Shown: positions 45,099-54,900 of the stretch, piece by piece
Layout of the letters: each line of letters starts with the position of its first letter
How positions within the stretch are numbered: position 1 is the first letter of the stretch
Origin: Streptomyces sp. AC555_RSS877
GTDB taxonomy: Bacteria; Actinomycetota; Actinomycetes; Streptomycetales; Streptomycetaceae
Direction of reading: 5' to 3'
NCBI RefSeq assembly: GCF_019049245.1
Contig: NZ_JAGMUK010000028.1
Location: 1-64,000, forward strand
Length of the DNA stretch: 64,000 bases
The notes under the pieces: generated by a model
Told to the model about the DNA's origin: nothing
The model's input: only the letters and a program-made list of their open reading frames with translations
Databases searched by the model: none
Made by a program: the position numbers and the translations under genes

Positions 45099-46550
45099 TC
45101 ACGTCAGACCCAGCGCCGGCATCAGGTAGTAGAACGCGAACACCGCGGACACCACGTACATCGCGGCCGGGATCTCCCTGCCGCGGCCGGCCGTCAGGCG
45201 CAGCACCACGAAGGTGATGAAGCCCATGCCGATGCCGTTGGTGATCGAGTAGGTGAACGGCATCATCACCATCGTCACGAAGGCCGGGATCGCGATGGTG
45301 GGGTCGGCCCAGTCGATCTCCCCGACCGAGCCGGACAGGATCAGGAAGCCGACCGCGAGCAGGGCCGGGGTGGCGGCCTGGGAGGGGACCATCGTGGCGA
45401 TGGGCGTGAGGAAGAGCGCCACGGTGAAGAGACCGCCGGTGACGACGTTCGCGAAGCCGGTCCGCGCCCCCTCGCCGACGCCGGCCGTGGACTCCACGAA
45501 GGCGGTGGTGGCGGAGGAGGAGCTCGCGCCTCCGGCGGCGACGGCGAGGCCGTCGACGAACAGGACCTTGTTGATGCCGGGCATCTGGCCCTGGGCGTCG
45601 GTCAGCTTGGCCTCGTCACTGACGCCCATGATCGTGCCCATCGCGTCGAAGAAGCACGACAGCAGCACGGTGAAGACGAAGAGGACGCCGGTCAGCACGC
45701 CGACCTTCGCGAAGCCGCCGAAGAGGCTGACCTCGCCGATCAGACCGAAGTCGGGGGTGGCGACGGGGTTCCCGGGCCACTTGGGCGTGGTCAGGCCCCA
45801 GGAGGGAACGTCCGCGACCGCGTTGATGATCACCGCGAGGACGGTCGTCGTGACGATCGAGACGAGGATCGCGCCCGAGACCTTGCGGACGATGAGGGCC
45901 AGGGTCAGCAGCGCGCCGAGGACGAAGACGAGCACCGGCCAGCCGTTGAGGTGACCGTCGCCGCCGAGCTGCAGGGGGACGGTGGTCCGGGCGGCGTCCG
46001 GGATGCGGGAGACGAAGCCGGAGTCGACGAGGCCGATCAGCATGATGAACAGGCCGATGCCGATGGAGATGGCCTTGCGGAGGCCGTAGGGCACGGCGTT
46101 CATCACGCGCTCGCGCAGGCCGGTGGCGACCAGGATCATCACGACGAAGCCGGCCAGGACGACCATGCCCATGGCGTCCGGCCAGGACATCCGGGGTGCG
46201 AGCTGGAGTGCGACGACCGAGTTCACACCGAGGCCGGCGGCGAGCGCGATCGGGACGTTGCCGACGACGCCCATCAGCAGGGTGGTGAACGCCGCGGTCA
46301 CCGCCGTCGCCGTGACGAGCTGGCCGTTGTCGAGCTGGTGCCCGTACACGTCCTTCGCGCTGCCGAGGATGATCGGGTTCAGCACGATGATGTAGGCCAT
46401 CGCGAAGAAGGTGGCGAACCCGCCCCGGATCTCCCGGGACAGCGTGCTGCCCCGCTCGGAGATCCGGAAGTGGCGGTCGAGGACGCCGTAGGCGGGCGTA
46501 CTGCCCGGCGGCTGGGGCGCGGGGACCTTGGCGGGGGCCGAGGTGGGCAT
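45099..46550 (-). CDS. NCS2 purine permease (AzgA/GhxP type)
   Basis: A 483-residue membrane transporter for hypoxanthine, guanine or adenine. FRISERGSTLSREIRGGFATFFAMAYIIVLNPIILG is the AzgA-family N-terminus. The conserved AGLGVNSVVAL, VPYGLRKAISIGIGLFI, LLSCFFDAMGTIMGVSDEA and GASSSSATTAFVESTAGVGEGARTG follow, the last containing substrate-site residues. ATG at 46550. It probably scavenges purine bases using the proton gradient. Confidence 0.93.
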   Translation of the reverse strand: MPTSAPAKVPAPQPPGSTPAYGVLDRHFRISERGSTLSREIRGGFATFFAMAYIIVLNPIILGSAKDVYGHQLDNGQLVTATAVTAAFTTLLMGVVGNVPIALAAGLGVNSVVALQLAPRMSWPDAMGMVVLAGFVVMILVATGLRERVMNAVPYGLRKAISIGIGLFIMLIGLVDSGFVSRIPDAARTTVPLQLGGDGHLNGWPVLVFVLGALLTLALIVRKVSGAILVSIVTTTVLAVIINAVADVPSWGLTTPKWPGNPVATPDFGLIGEVSLFGGFAKVGVLTGVLFVFTVLLSCFFDAMGTIMGVSDEAKLTDAQGQMPGINKVLFVDGLAVAAGGASSSSATTAFVESTAGVGEGARTGFANVVTGGLFTVALFLTPIATMVPSQAATPALLAVGFLILSGSVGEIDWADPTIAIPAFVTMVMMPFTYSITNGIGMGFITFVVLRLTAGRGREIPAAMYVVSAVFAFYYLMPALGLT

Positions 46551-46683
46551 GCGTGACCTTTGGTGTTTCGTACGAAGAGAAGCGGCCGGAAAGCGGCCGG
46601 ACAAAAACAGATTCAGTATGAACATATGACCCGGCCGGCGCCATCTCCGCGCGTAGACCTGATCGCCCTCGTAAGCTGTCCCC

Positions 46684-46935
46684 ATGCAGAAGTGGACCCC
46701 CGAGCACGAGGCGCCGGAGCCCCTGGAGGGCCCCATCGTCCCCACCGTCATTGGGGGCACGATCCTCTGGTTCGTCCTCTTCCTGGTACAGCTCCCCTTC
46801 TACGGCTGGTTCGACGACCACGGCCACACGTGGTGGGTGTGGACCTGCCTCGCCGGAGCCGGCCTGGGCCTGATCGGCATCTGGTACGTCCGCAAGCGCG
46901 AAGCGGCGATCAAACGGGCAGCCGAGCCCAAGTAA
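46684..46935 (+). CDS. DUF2530 membrane protein
   Basis: An 83-residue protein with two membrane helices (VPTVIGGTILWFVLFLVQLPF and WWVWTCLAGAGLGLIGIWYV) and a basic C-terminal tail. The N-terminal EPLEGPIVPTVI matches the actinobacterial DUF2530 family. Its function is unknown. It is divergent from the purine permease. Confidence 0.85.
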   Translation: MQKWTPEHEAPEPLEGPIVPTVIGGTILWFVLFLVQLPFYGWFDDHGHTWWVWTCLAGAGLGLIGIWYVRKREAAIKRAAEPK

Positions 46936-47003
46936 CCAACCGGGGACTCCGCCCCTATGCCCACCCACCACCCGTCCCGGCCGGCCGAATGGCCAGCCCC
47001 TTT

Positions 47004-47150
47004 CAGCCCGTCCGGCGTTTGAGGACGAGGCCCTTCGGGCCGAAGCGGGGTCTGGGGCGCAGCCCCAGCGGGGTTCAGGGGCGAAGCCCCTGGCGGGGTC
47101 GAAGGGGCAGCGCCCCTGGGGATGGGACGGGTAAGGGCGGCGGGGGCGAG
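47004..47150. repeat. Dispersed multi-hairpin element (four small stem-loops)
   Basis: Four stems with three-base loops follow one another: GGCCC-TTC-GGGCC (47029-47041), CTGGGGC-GCA-GCCCCAG (47052-47068), CAGGGGC-GAA-GCCCCTG (47076-47092), GGGGC-AGC-GCCCC (47104-47116). The leading cagcccgtccggcgtttgag is familiar from many Streptomyces intergenic regions. The whole 46936-47307 gap holds no gene. It may act as a terminator, mRNA stabiliser or mobile repeat. Confidence 0.65.
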
Positions 47151-47307
47151 GAAAAGGCTCCGCGTTGACCGCCGGGTGGGGCGGGTGCCGAGTGGCCACC
47201 GTCCCGTAGTACTACGGCACCACTCACTCCCCTCCCCCTCATCCCCAAGTCGGATCTTCCGCCCACTCACCGGGTGAAGCCGTAAATCCGCACGTACCGT
47301 CGAATGC

Positions 47308-49701
47308 ATGACGCACATCGACGCGAGCGCCGAACTGGGCCCGGCGCGGCCGACGACGGTCATGACCACGGTGACCGGACTGACCGCCGCCGAGGTCGCC
47401 GAGCGGGTCGCACGCGGCCAGGTCAACGACGTGCCGGTCCGCAGCAGCCGGTCCACCGTCGAGATCGTCCGTGCGAACGTCTTCACCCGGTTCAACGCGA
47501 TCATCGGCGTGCTGTGGGTGATCATGATGTTCGTCGCGCCGTTCCAGGACAGCCTGTTCGGCTACGTGATCCTCGCGAACACGGGCATCGGCATCATCCA
47601 GGAGTGGCGGGCGAAGAAGACCCTGGACTCGCTGGCCGTGATCGGGGAGGCCCGGCCGACCGTGCGGCGGGACGGGATCGCCTCCCAGGTCGCCACCAGC
47701 GACATCGTGCTGGACGACCTGATGGAGATAGGGCCCGGCGACAAGGCCGTGGTCGACGGAGTGTGTGTCGAGGCCGACGGGCTGGAGATCGACGAGTCGC
47801 TGCTCACGGGGGAAGCGGATCCGGTCGTGAAACGCCCCGGGGACCAGGTCATGTCCGGGAGTTTCGTGGTCGCGGGCGGCGGCGCCTTCCAGGCGACGAA
47901 GGTCGGCCGCGAGGCCTACGCCGCCCAGCTCGCCGAGGAGGCCTCCCGGTTCACGCTGGTCCACTCCGAGCTGCGCTCCGGCATCTCCACGATCCTCAAG
48001 TACGTGACGTGGATGATGGTCCCGACCGCGATCGGCCTGATCGTCAGCCAGCTGTTCGTCAAGGACAACGACCTCAAGGACTCCATCGCCCGGACCGTCG
48101 GCGGCATCGTCCCGATGGTCCCGGAGGGGCTGGTCCTGCTCACGTCCGTCGCCTTTGCGATCGGCGTCATCCGGCTCGGCCGGAAACAGTGCCTGGTTCA
48201 GGAACTGCCCGCCATCGAAGGGCTCGCCCGCGTCGACGTGGTCTGCCTCGACAAGACGGGCACCCTCACCGAGGGCGGCATGGACGTCACCGAGCTCAGG
48301 CCGCTCCAGGGGGCCGAGGAGCCGTACGTACGAATGGTGCTCGGCGCCCTCGGCGAGTCGGACCCGCGGCCGAACGCCTCCCTCCAGGCGATCATCGACG
48401 CCTACCCGAACGGCGTGGACTGGCGCTGCACCGAGTCCCTGCCCTTCTCCTCCGCCCGCAAGTACAGCGGCGCCTCCTTCAGCGAGGGCGACGGCGAGAT
48501 CAGCACGTGGCTCCTCGGCGCCCCCGACGTCCTCCTCGCACCCGACGACCCGGCCCTGACCGAGACCGAGCGCCTCAACGAGCAGGGGCTGCGGGTGCTG
48601 CTGCTCGCGCGGGCCGCCCGTGACCTGGACGATCCCGAGGTCGGCCGGGGTGCCCGGCCCACCGCCCTGGTCGTCCTGGAGCAGCGGCTGCGGGCGGACG
48701 CGGCGGACACCCTGCGCTACTTCGACGAGCAGGACGTCCGCGCCAAGGTCATCTCCGGGGACAACGCGGTGTCGGTGGGCGCGGTGGCCTCGAAACTGGG
48801 ACTGAGCGGAACCACCATCGACGCCCGTCGGCTCCCCGCCGACCAGGAAGGGATGGCCACGGCCCTCGACGAGGGCACGGTGTTCGGGCGGGTCACCCCG
48901 CAGCAGAAGCGGGACATGGTGGGCGCCCTGCAGTCGCACGGGCACACGGTCGCGATGACCGGCGACGGCGTGAACGACGTGCTCGCCCTGAAGGACGCCG
49001 ACATCGGCGTGGCGATGGGCTCGGGCTCGGAGGCGACCCGGGCGGTCGCGCAGATCGTGCTGCTCAACAACAGCTTCGCGACGCTGCCGTCGGTGGTCGC
49101 GGAGGGCCGGCGCGTCATCGGCAACATCACGAGGGTCGCGACGCTCTTCCTCGTGAAGACGGTCTACTCGGTCCTGCTGGCGATCCTGGTGGTCTGCTGG
49201 CAGGTCGAGTACCCGTTCCTGCCCCGGCACCTGACCCTGCTGTCGACCCTCACCATCGGCGTCCCGGCGTTTTTCCTCGCCCTCGCGCCCAACAAGGAGC
49301 GGGCGAAACCCAACTTCGTACGGCGAGTGATGCGGTACTCGATCCCCGGCGGGGGGGTGGCCGCGACGGCGACCTTCACGACGTATCTGCTCGCCCGGCA
49401 CCACTACACGGGCAGCGGCGCGCTGGACGCGGAGACCAGTGCCGCGACGCTGACACTGTTCCTGGTCTCGATGTGGGTGCTGGCGATCATCGCCCGCCCC
49501 TACACCTGGTGGCGCATCGGGCTGGTGGCCACGATGGGTGCCGGGTTCCTGCTGGTCCTGGTCGTACCGTGGCTGCAGGAGTTCTTCGCGCTGAAGCTGG
49601 TCGGCGTGACGATGCCGTGGATCGCGGTCGGCATCGCGGCGGTGGCGGCGGTCGCCCTGGAGGTGCTGTGGAGGGTGGTCGACCGCCGCGTCCCGGCGTA
49701 G
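47308..49701 (+). CDS. P-type cation ATPase (CtpE-like)
   Basis: A 797-residue P-type ATPase. The actuator TGE loop (DESLLTGEADPV), phosphorylated Asp315 in CLDKTGTLTEGG, ATP-domain KYSGASF, hinge MTGDGVNDVLALKDADIGVAMGSGSEA and about ten membrane segments are present. The M4 motif is VPMVPEGLVLLTS (PEGL), as in P2-type Ca2+ ATPases and mycobacterial CtpE. No heavy-metal CPx motif or N-terminal metal-binding domain is seen. Calcium import or homeostasis is the best guess from family knowledge. Confidence 0.92.
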   Translation: MTHIDASAELGPARPTTVMTTVTGLTAAEVAERVARGQVNDVPVRSSRSTVEIVRANVFTRFNAIIGVLWVIMMFVAPFQDSLFGYVILANTGIGIIQEWRAKKTLDSLAVIGEARPTVRRDGIASQVATSDIVLDDLMEIGPGDKAVVDGVCVEADGLEIDESLLTGEADPVVKRPGDQVMSGSFVVAGGGAFQATKVGREAYAAQLAEEASRFTLVHSELRSGISTILKYVTWMMVPTAIGLIVSQLFVKDNDLKDSIARTVGGIVPMVPEGLVLLTSVAFAIGVIRLGRKQCLVQELPAIEGLARVDVVCLDKTGTLTEGGMDVTELRPLQGAEEPYVRMVLGALGESDPRPNASLQAIIDAYPNGVDWRCTESLPFSSARKYSGASFSEGDGEISTWLLGAPDVLLAPDDPALTETERLNEQGLRVLLLARAARDLDDPEVGRGARPTALVVLEQRLRADAADTLRYFDEQDVRAKVISGDNAVSVGAVASKLGLSGTTIDARRLPADQEGMATALDEGTVFGRVTPQQKRDMVGALQSHGHTVAMTGDGVNDVLALKDADIGVAMGSGSEATRAVAQIVLLNNSFATLPSVVAEGRRVIGNITRVATLFLVKTVYSVLLAILVVCWQVEYPFLPRHLTLLSTLTIGVPAFFLALAPNKERAKPNFVRRVMRYSIPGGGVAATATFTTYLLARHHYTGSGALDAETSAATLTLFLVSMWVLAIIARPYTWWRIGLVATMGAGFLLVLVVPWLQEFFALKLVGVTMPWIAVGIAAVAAVALEVLWRVVDRRVPA

Positions 49702-49713
49702 AGCCGAGGGGAG

Positions 49714-50610
49714 TTACTTCACGTCGACGTAGTCACCGACGGCGCTGACCGCCGGCGTCGTCGTGGTGCCGGCGAAGCTGAAGCGCCAGTAGCCGTCGTA
49801 GCCGGCGGTGGCGGTGGCCTTCAGGTTGCCGTAGGAGTCCGAGTACACCGTCTTGACGGTGGTGTACGTGGTGGTGCCCGCCTTGCGGAACTGGAGCTTG
49901 ACGGGCTGGTTGGTGTAGCCGTGGTAGTGGCCGTCCTCCCAGTTGGCGCGGGACAGCTTGCCCGTGGAGGTGATGGTCTTGCCCTTGTAGACGGGCTCGG
50001 GGCCGGCGTTGACCGTCAGCTTGGAGTAGCGCTGGACCTTGGTGGTGCCGAGGCTGCCCTGGTCGGTTTCGCCCTGGACGCTTCCGTCCTGGTCGCTGTA
50101 GGTGAGGGCCAGCGCGCCGGCCGTCCAGGTGCCGGCGTCGGCGTTGACCAGGTAGGCGTCGGCCGGGTAGATGTTGATGTCGCCCTTGCAGCTGGCGGTG
50201 GTCGACGAGGTCGCGGTGCAGGTCGCCGGGTAGTCGCCCCCCACCACGTTGCTCGGGGAGTCGTACGAGCCCTTGTAGATGACGGGGCCGGTGGCGAAGT
50301 CGTCGGAGGTGATGTCGACGTCCGTGCCGTGGGTCATCGTGTAGGTGACCGAGGTGGTGACCTCGTTGGTGGTGCCGACCTTGATCGCACTGGCGATCTT
50401 GAGGTTCGAGAAGGTGACGTCCGGGTCCGCCGCGTCGGCGGCGGTGCTGAACGTCGTGTTGCCGGAGCCGGCGGCGTGCGCCGCGGCGAAGGCCTTCGTG
50501 GCGTCTGTCCGGTAGGACGACGAGGTGTCGGCGGCCTGTGCGACCGGCGCGACGAGAGCGGACAGAGCCAGGGCGCCGGTGACGGCGGCCACGGTGGCAC
50601 GAATGCGCAT
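49714..50610 (-). CDS. Secreted protein of unknown function, tandem paralogue A
   Basis: A 298-residue exported protein. The signal peptide MRIRATVAAVTGALALSALVAPVAQA is nearly identical to that of its neighbour. A mature central domain is rich in Thr/Ser with one cysteine pair (PATCTATSSTTASCKGD). The C-terminal domain (about 195-298: KLTVNAGPEPVYKGKTITSTGKLSRANWEDG ... WRFSFAGTTTTPAVSAVGDYVDVK) resembles an Ig-like or bacterial surface beta-sandwich. It converges on the P-type ATPase with a 12-bp gap. Confidence 0.85.
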   Translation of the reverse strand: MRIRATVAAVTGALALSALVAPVAQAADTSSSYRTDATKAFAAAHAAGSGNTTFSTAADAADPDVTFSNLKIASAIKVGTTNEVTTSVTYTMTHGTDVDITSDDFATGPVIYKGSYDSPSNVVGGDYPATCTATSSTTASCKGDINIYPADAYLVNADAGTWTAGALALTYSDQDGSVQGETDQGSLGTTKVQRYSKLTVNAGPEPVYKGKTITSTGKLSRANWEDGHYHGYTNQPVKLQFRKAGTTTYTTVKTVYSDSYGNLKATATAGYDGYWRFSFAGTTTTPAVSAVGDYVDVK

Positions 50611-50747
50611 GTGCGTTCCCCAGGGGGAGAAGTGAGCTAGGAGTCTGTTGACTCACGCGATCAGATCCGCGACACATGTGCCTGGTTGTACGGTCGAATC
50701 CGGATTTTGTGTCCGGGATACCAACTCCTTGCGAAGCGCAGAGAAAA

Positions 50748-50778
50748 GGCCGGCCCCGGATGGATTCCGGGGCCGGCC
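50748..50778 (-). terminator. Intrinsic terminator of secreted paralogue B
   Basis: Arms ggccggccccgga (50748-50760) and tccggggccggcc (50766-50778) form a 13-bp stem with a 5-base loop. On the minus strand it is followed by TTTTCTC, so it is a classical terminator 16 bp after the stop. Confidence 0.85.
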
Positions 50779-50794
50779 GCAACGCGTTGGGTGT

Positions 50795-51718
50795 TTACTT
50801 CACGTCGACGAAGTCACCCGCGGCGCTGACCGCCGGGGTGCTGGCCGTACCCGCGAAGCTGTAGCGGAAGTAGCCGTCGGTGGCCGCCTTCACGGTCGTG
50901 CTCAGGTTGCCCGTGGAGTTCGTCGTGATGGTCTTCACCGTGGTGTAGGTGGTGGAGCCCTTCTTGCGGAACTGCAGCTTGACCGGCTGGCCGGAGTAAC
51001 CCGCGTACTTGTGGGTCTCCCAGTTGGCGCGGGACAGCTTGCCCGTGACGGTGATGGTCTTGCCCTTGACGACCGGCTCCGGCGAGGCGTTGACCGTCAG
51101 CTTGGAGAGGCGCTGGAGCCTGGTGGTGCCCAGCCCGTCCTGCTCGACGTAACCGACCTTGCTCCAGTCGGTGTCCTCGGCCTCGGGGTCTTCGCCGTTC
51201 AGGGCGATGGCGTAGCCGCCGACCTTCCACGTGGTGGCGAAGGAGTTGATCAGCTCGACGTCCGGGTAGACGTCGATGGTGCCCTTGCAGTTGGCGGTGG
51301 TGGTCGAGGTCGCCGTGCAGGTCGGCCACTCGTCGCCGTAGAGGGTGTAGTCGTAGTCCGCGTAGGACGCGCCGCGGTAGAGCTCGACGTCCATCAGGAA
51401 GTCGGAGGCGTTGAGGTTGACGTCCGCCGCGTGCGTGACCTTGTACGTCACCGGGACGGTCACCTGGGCGGCGACGCCCGCGACGATCGGCTTGCCGTTG
51501 TTGATCTTCACGCCGGAGAAGGACAGGTCGAGCGCGTACGGCTCGCCGATGTCGGCGGCGGCGAAGGCGCTCTTGCCGGAAGCCGACTTCGCGGCCTGGA
51601 CGGTCTTCTGAATGTCGGACTTGCTGGGCGACGCGCTGTCGGCCTGTGCGGCCGGTACTACGAGGGCGGACAGGGCCAGGGCGCCGGTGACGGCGGCCAC
51701 GGTGGCACGAATGCGCAT
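50795..51718 (-). CDS. Secreted protein of unknown function, tandem paralogue B
   Basis: A 307-residue exported protein with signal peptide MRIRATVAAVTGALALSALV. It shares the Cys-pair motif (PTCTATSTTTANCKGTIDVYPD) and the C-terminal beta-type domain (LTVNASPEPVVKGKTITVTGKLSRANWET ... RYSFAGTASTPAVSAAGDFVDVK) with paralogue A. The region after the signal peptide (about 30-90) differs and is where specificity may lie. It has its own promoter and terminator, so the two are expressed separately. Confidence 0.85.
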   Translation of the reverse strand: MRIRATVAAVTGALALSALVVPAAQADSASPSKSDIQKTVQAAKSASGKSAFAAADIGEPYALDLSFSGVKINNGKPIVAGVAAQVTVPVTYKVTHAADVNLNASDFLMDVELYRGASYADYDYTLYGDEWPTCTATSTTTANCKGTIDVYPDVELINSFATTWKVGGYAIALNGEDPEAEDTDWSKVGYVEQDGLGTTRLQRLSKLTVNASPEPVVKGKTITVTGKLSRANWETHKYAGYSGQPVKLQFRKKGSTTYTTVKTITTNSTGNLSTTVKAATDGYFRYSFAGTASTPAVSAAGDFVDVK

Positions 51719-51903
51719 GTGTTCCCCACGTGGAGAAGGGGCCCCGGCAGTGGTCGTTCCCTACGGCTCGTCGTCGCACGGGGCCCAAGTGATGATGGAG
51801 CCTGTTGGCTCACGTGATGAGATCCGCGACGCATGTGAATGGTTGTACGAAGTTTTGGAGATTTTTTGACGGGCCTTCAGGAGAAGACCTCCGGGAAACA
51901 TGA

Positions 51904-51937
51904 CTACGGGGACCGTCCGGCAGGACGGCCCCCGTAG
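51904..51937. terminator. Hairpin terminator of the sacsin-like gene
   Basis: ctacggggaccgtcc and its near-complement ggacggcccccgtag (51904-51937) enclose a short loop, about 39 bp beyond the stop of the 51976-55140 gene. Confidence 0.7.
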
Positions 51938-51975
51938 CCACGTCACGTCATGTCACGTCATGAGACGTCATCGCA

Positions 51976-54900
51976 TCAGTCGAACCAGCGATCCCGCGCC
52001 AGCTCCCCCGTCCGCGACGGATCCTCCATCAGCGCGGCCACCTCGAACCGCCGGGGCCACTGCCCCGCCGCCCAGGCGAGGCCCGCGGCGACGCCCTCCA
52101 GGGTCGCGGCGTGCAGGGTGCCGTCGTTCGTCAGGCGCCAGTCGATCTCCACGCCGTCGACGAAGAGTTCCTCGTGCTCGACGTACGTGGCAGGGGTCCG
52201 CGCCCCCAGCAGCAGCCGCACCGACTCCGGTACGTCGTGTTCGGTGCCCTCGGAGTCGACTCCTCCGGTGACGGACTCGCTCAGCCGGCGCACCTGGAAC
52301 AGTTCGGCCAGCTCGGCGGCCCGGGCGGGCCGTACGGGCAGCAGCGGGACGCCCTCGGTGAAGGGCAGCAGGTCGGGCGAGTCGACGACCACGGCGTCGG
52401 CCGCGTCGACCACCTCGACCCGCCCGTCGACGACGGCGCGCAGCTCGTCCGGCAGGGTCACCTGCTCAGGGTCCAGCTCGGCCAACGCGCTGTACAGGGC
52501 GTGCAGTTGGGCACCGGTGACGTCCCGGTCCGGATCGGCGAGCCGGTCGAGGAGTTCGGCGGCGCCGCCGGGCTCGTCGAGCAACGCGGCCACGGACGTC
52601 CGTACGCCCAGCGCCCGCAGCACCTGCTCGTCGTCGAACCCGGCCGCGTCGGCCTCGTCGTACAGCCCGTGCAGAAGCGGGTCGCCGCCGGCGGCGAGGA
52701 GCCCGGCGGGGCGGCGGCCGTCGAGCACCGGGTGCCCGCGCAACCACCAAGCGGTGTAAGGCCGTACGACCTCGTGCGTGCCGTCCGGCAGCAGCATCCG
52801 CACCTGCTGGGTGAGCGCGTCACGCAAGGGCGGCTTGGAGAGGAGCGCGAGCGCCTGCGGCCATTTGTCGTCGTCCACCAGGTCCAGGTCGCGCACGGCG
52901 ACCAGCTCGGTGGCGACGGGCGGTACGGGCGTGTCCGGGAAGCGGTCGAGGATGTCCTCGCACCACACGTCGACGGCGTCGAGCAGACCGACGTCGTCCG
53001 GCTCGGCGAAGTCGCTGTCGCGGGGCTCCAGTTCGTCCGGGTCGAGGACCACGTCGGTGGCGCGGACCAGGGCGAAGTTGGCGAGGACGCCACAGGCGGC
53101 CAACGGCTGCTCGCCCCACCTGTCGGCCAGCTCGGGGTCGATGGAGGCGAGTTCGTCCTCGCGCATGACCTGGTGGAACGGGCTTCCGGGGAAGACGAGT
53201 TCGCTCGCCGGGGACAGTTCCCCGTCCTCGTCGGGGAGGGCGAGGGCACCGAGCCAGGGCTCGTCGCCCGGCTCCAGGTCCGCGTCCCGGACCAGCGCGA
53301 GGACGGTGTCGGCCAGTTCCTCGGCGTCGGGCGCGTCCTGCTCCCAGTCCAGTCCGCCCTCGTCGTCGAGGGAGGCGGCCACGGCGGCCCGGACCTGCGG
53401 GGTCGTGAGCACGGCCCGGGCCGTCGCCGGGAGGGCGCCCAGCTTCTCCAGCAGGGGGTGGGCGGCGTCCGGGTGGGCGACCTTGAGGCCGAGCCGGGCG
53501 AGGACTTCGGGGTCGATGCGGGCGGCGTCGGCGGTGGGCAGCAGCACCTGCCGGGGCCCGATGGTGGTCCGGCCGTCGGCGAGCGGCACGGGCAGCCCGG
53601 ACAGCCGGTCCGGATCGACCCCGGCCAGGCTGTCGTACAGCCGCCGCCACCAGTCGGGCTCCTTCTCCAGCCCGGCCAGCCGGTCGACGGCGTCGGTCAG
53701 CGGAACCCGCGCGACCCCCAACGTCCGCAGCTCCACCCGCCGTTCGAGCCCGGCGGGCAGGAGGGTGGGCAGCACCTCGGCCAGCACACGGACGGTGTCG
53801 GATCCGGCGCCCTCGACGATCTCGGCGTCACGGGGACGCAGGGCCACGGGCAGGTCGTCGTCCTCTGAGGCATCCGCTGAGGGCTCTGCTGCGGCATCTG
53901 CTGCGGCATCTGCCGAGGGCTCTGTGGCCGGCGGCAGGAAGGAGGTCCGCGGCAACCGCTCCAGGATCGCCTGGCGCAGCGCCCCGTCCAGCTCGCCCTT
54001 GCCCAGCGGGCCGGGCACGAGGCCGATGATGCCGGCGGTCACCGGGCGCCAGTCGGCGAGGAGTCCGGCGTACGCGTCGGCCGCCCGCTGCACGAGGAAG
54101 TCGGTCAGCGGACCGGGGGCCGCGTGCCGACGGGTCGTGTCCAGTGGCAGGGACGCGATGAGAAGGGCGGGGACGCCCAGGGGCTCGTCGCTCGGAGTGG
54201 GGGCGTGCACGAAGGGGGTGGTGCGGGGCCGGGCGGGCGTGCCGTCCTCGTCGACCGGCACGGCCCAGGTGACCGACCAGTGCGGTCGCAAACGTTCCTC
54301 GACGGGCCGGTCGGCGAGCAGGTCGGGCGTGAGCGGCCCGTGCCCCACGGCGGTACGCCAGCGGGTCGTACCGTCCCGCGAGTCCTCTACGACGGTGAAG
54401 TCGCCGTCGGTCCGACGCCGCAGCGTCCGCGGGGCGTCCCCCTCGACCTCGATCACGACCTCCTCCAGCCCCGGCAGGGCGAGGAGCAGGGCGTCGTCCA
54501 CGGCGGCGAGGAGGCGTCCGGCGAGATCGGCGGCGGCCGGGTCGCGCAGGGGCAGGATGACGGCCGTGTCGTACGGGTCGGGAGCGGTGCCCTCGGCGGC
54601 GAACGGCAGCCGCAGCAGGGGAACATGCCCGTCGCGCCGGCGGACCTCGTCTCCCAGCCCCGGACTGTGCCGGGCGACGTCCGCGGCCAGCTCCCGGGCC
54701 TCGGCGAGGGACCAGCGGACACCGCCGTGCCGCCCGACGACCGCGGGCTCGTCGGTGACGGAGAGAACGGCCGCGAACCCGACGCCGAAACGGCCGATGG
54801 AGGGGGTGTCGCGCTTGGCGGAGGCGCGGAGGGTGGCCAGGGACTCCACACCCGCCGCGTCGAGGGGGGCACCGGTGTTGGCGGCCACGAGGACACCCTC

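Larger units (their letters stand above)
50641..51847. repeat. Duplicated upstream regions of the two secreted-protein genes
   Basis: Fifty bases at 50641-50690 and at 51798-51847 align without gaps, about 43 identical, beginning gagtctgttgactcacgcga and gagcctgttggctcacgtga. Each lies about 30-80 bp upstream of its gene. The promoter region was therefore duplicated with the gene. Confidence 0.8.

Noticed and set aside
47029..47116. Regular hairpins as a CRISPR array
   Set aside because: The repeats are short and different in sequence, without constant spacers or cas genes.
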